Shown here: positions 4,992 through 5,104 of the stretch, in pieces | Numbering within the stretch: position 1 is the first letter of the stretch | Layout: every line of letters begins with the position of its first letter | Assembly (NCBI GenBank): GCA_031270145.1 | Contig: JAISYD010000027.1 | Location: forward strand, 1 to 5,104 | DNA: 5,104 nt | Direction: 5' to 3' | DNA from: Planctomycetota bacterium | GTDB lineage: Bacteria > Planctomycetota > SZUA-567 | Notes under the pieces: model-generated | Database searches by the model: none | What the model saw: the letters and a program-made list of their open reading frames with translations, nothing else | What the model was told of the DNA's origin: nothing | Program-made: the position numbers and the translations under genes

Positions 4992-5104
4992 TCACGAATC
5001 CAACATATCGAACATGCCCCGGAGCGTCTCCATCGGCAGCCCCAGGACGTTTGAAAGGCTGCCCCGGATCTGCTTCACCAGGAAGCCGGTCTGCGCCCCG
5101 TATC
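4992..5104 (-). CDS. maf: Maf-type nucleoside triphosphate pyrophosphatase, C-terminal part
   Basis: Only the last 36 residues lie in the window (from 5102 down to the TGA at 4994-4992). They read YGAQTGFLVKQIRGSLSNVL, then GLPMETLRGMFDMLDS. This is the standard end of Maf/YhdE proteins: the AYGIQG strand, an I-x-G-x-x-x-N-V-V-G-L-P loop, and the final helix. The Maf family are cytoplasmic house-cleaning enzymes that hydrolyse dTTP, UTP or modified nucleotides to monophosphate and pyrophosphate, and have been linked to septum formation. The residues that set substrate preference are outside the window, so the subtype is unknown. The usual NVVGLP is NVLGLP here. The gene is transcribed towards the SDR remnant and rluD; no T-rich terminator is seen in 4830-4868. 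Confidence 0.88.
   Translation of the reverse strand, partial: YGAQTGFLVKQIRGSLSNVLGLPMETLRGMFDMLDS

Overview
The window is a GC-rich stretch of chromosome from a bacterium with purine-rich Shine-Dalgarno sites (mostly GGGAGG) and promoters that look like sigma-70 type. Two predicted exported proteins with classical signal peptides and a truncated Rpn-family (PD-(D/E)XK) gene are compatible with a Gram-negative such as a deltaproteobacterial or planctomycete-like lineage. No rRNA or lineage marker is present, so the phylum is a guess.

Layout from left to right. Positions 1-282 hold no convincing gene. They carry a good minus-strand promoter firing out of the left edge (53-81), a terminator-like hairpin (118-143) and a plus-strand promoter (238-265). 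A truncated Rpn-like reading frame (283-537, +) sits 37 bp before proC (575-1396, +), the last enzyme of proline synthesis. proC converges, with one base between the stop codons, on two tandem minus-strand genes for small exported paralogues (2234-1398 and 2795-2334). These share a signal peptide, a two-repeat N-terminal helical motif beginning DAND, and Pro/Tyr-rich then Arg/Gly/His-rich tails. Upstream on the same strand is a calcineurin-like metallophosphoesterase (3646-2900), divergent from an RluD-type 23S rRNA pseudouridine synthase (3756-4829, +). rluD converges on a 3'-terminal remnant of a short-chain dehydrogenase (4991-4869, -), which directly follows, in the same frame, the stop codon of a maf-type nucleotide pyrophosphatase cut by the right edge (5104-4992, -).

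The housekeeping genes (proC, rluD, maf) are ordinary and do not form a pathway together. The less ordinary parts are the uncharacterised exported pair, a near-identical 18-bp element overlapping the -10 region both upstream of that pair and in the phosphoesterase/rluD divergent region, and two decayed gene pieces (Rpn and SDR) that mark past rearrangements. I see no CRISPR array, tRNA, intact mobile element or clearly new multi-gene system.
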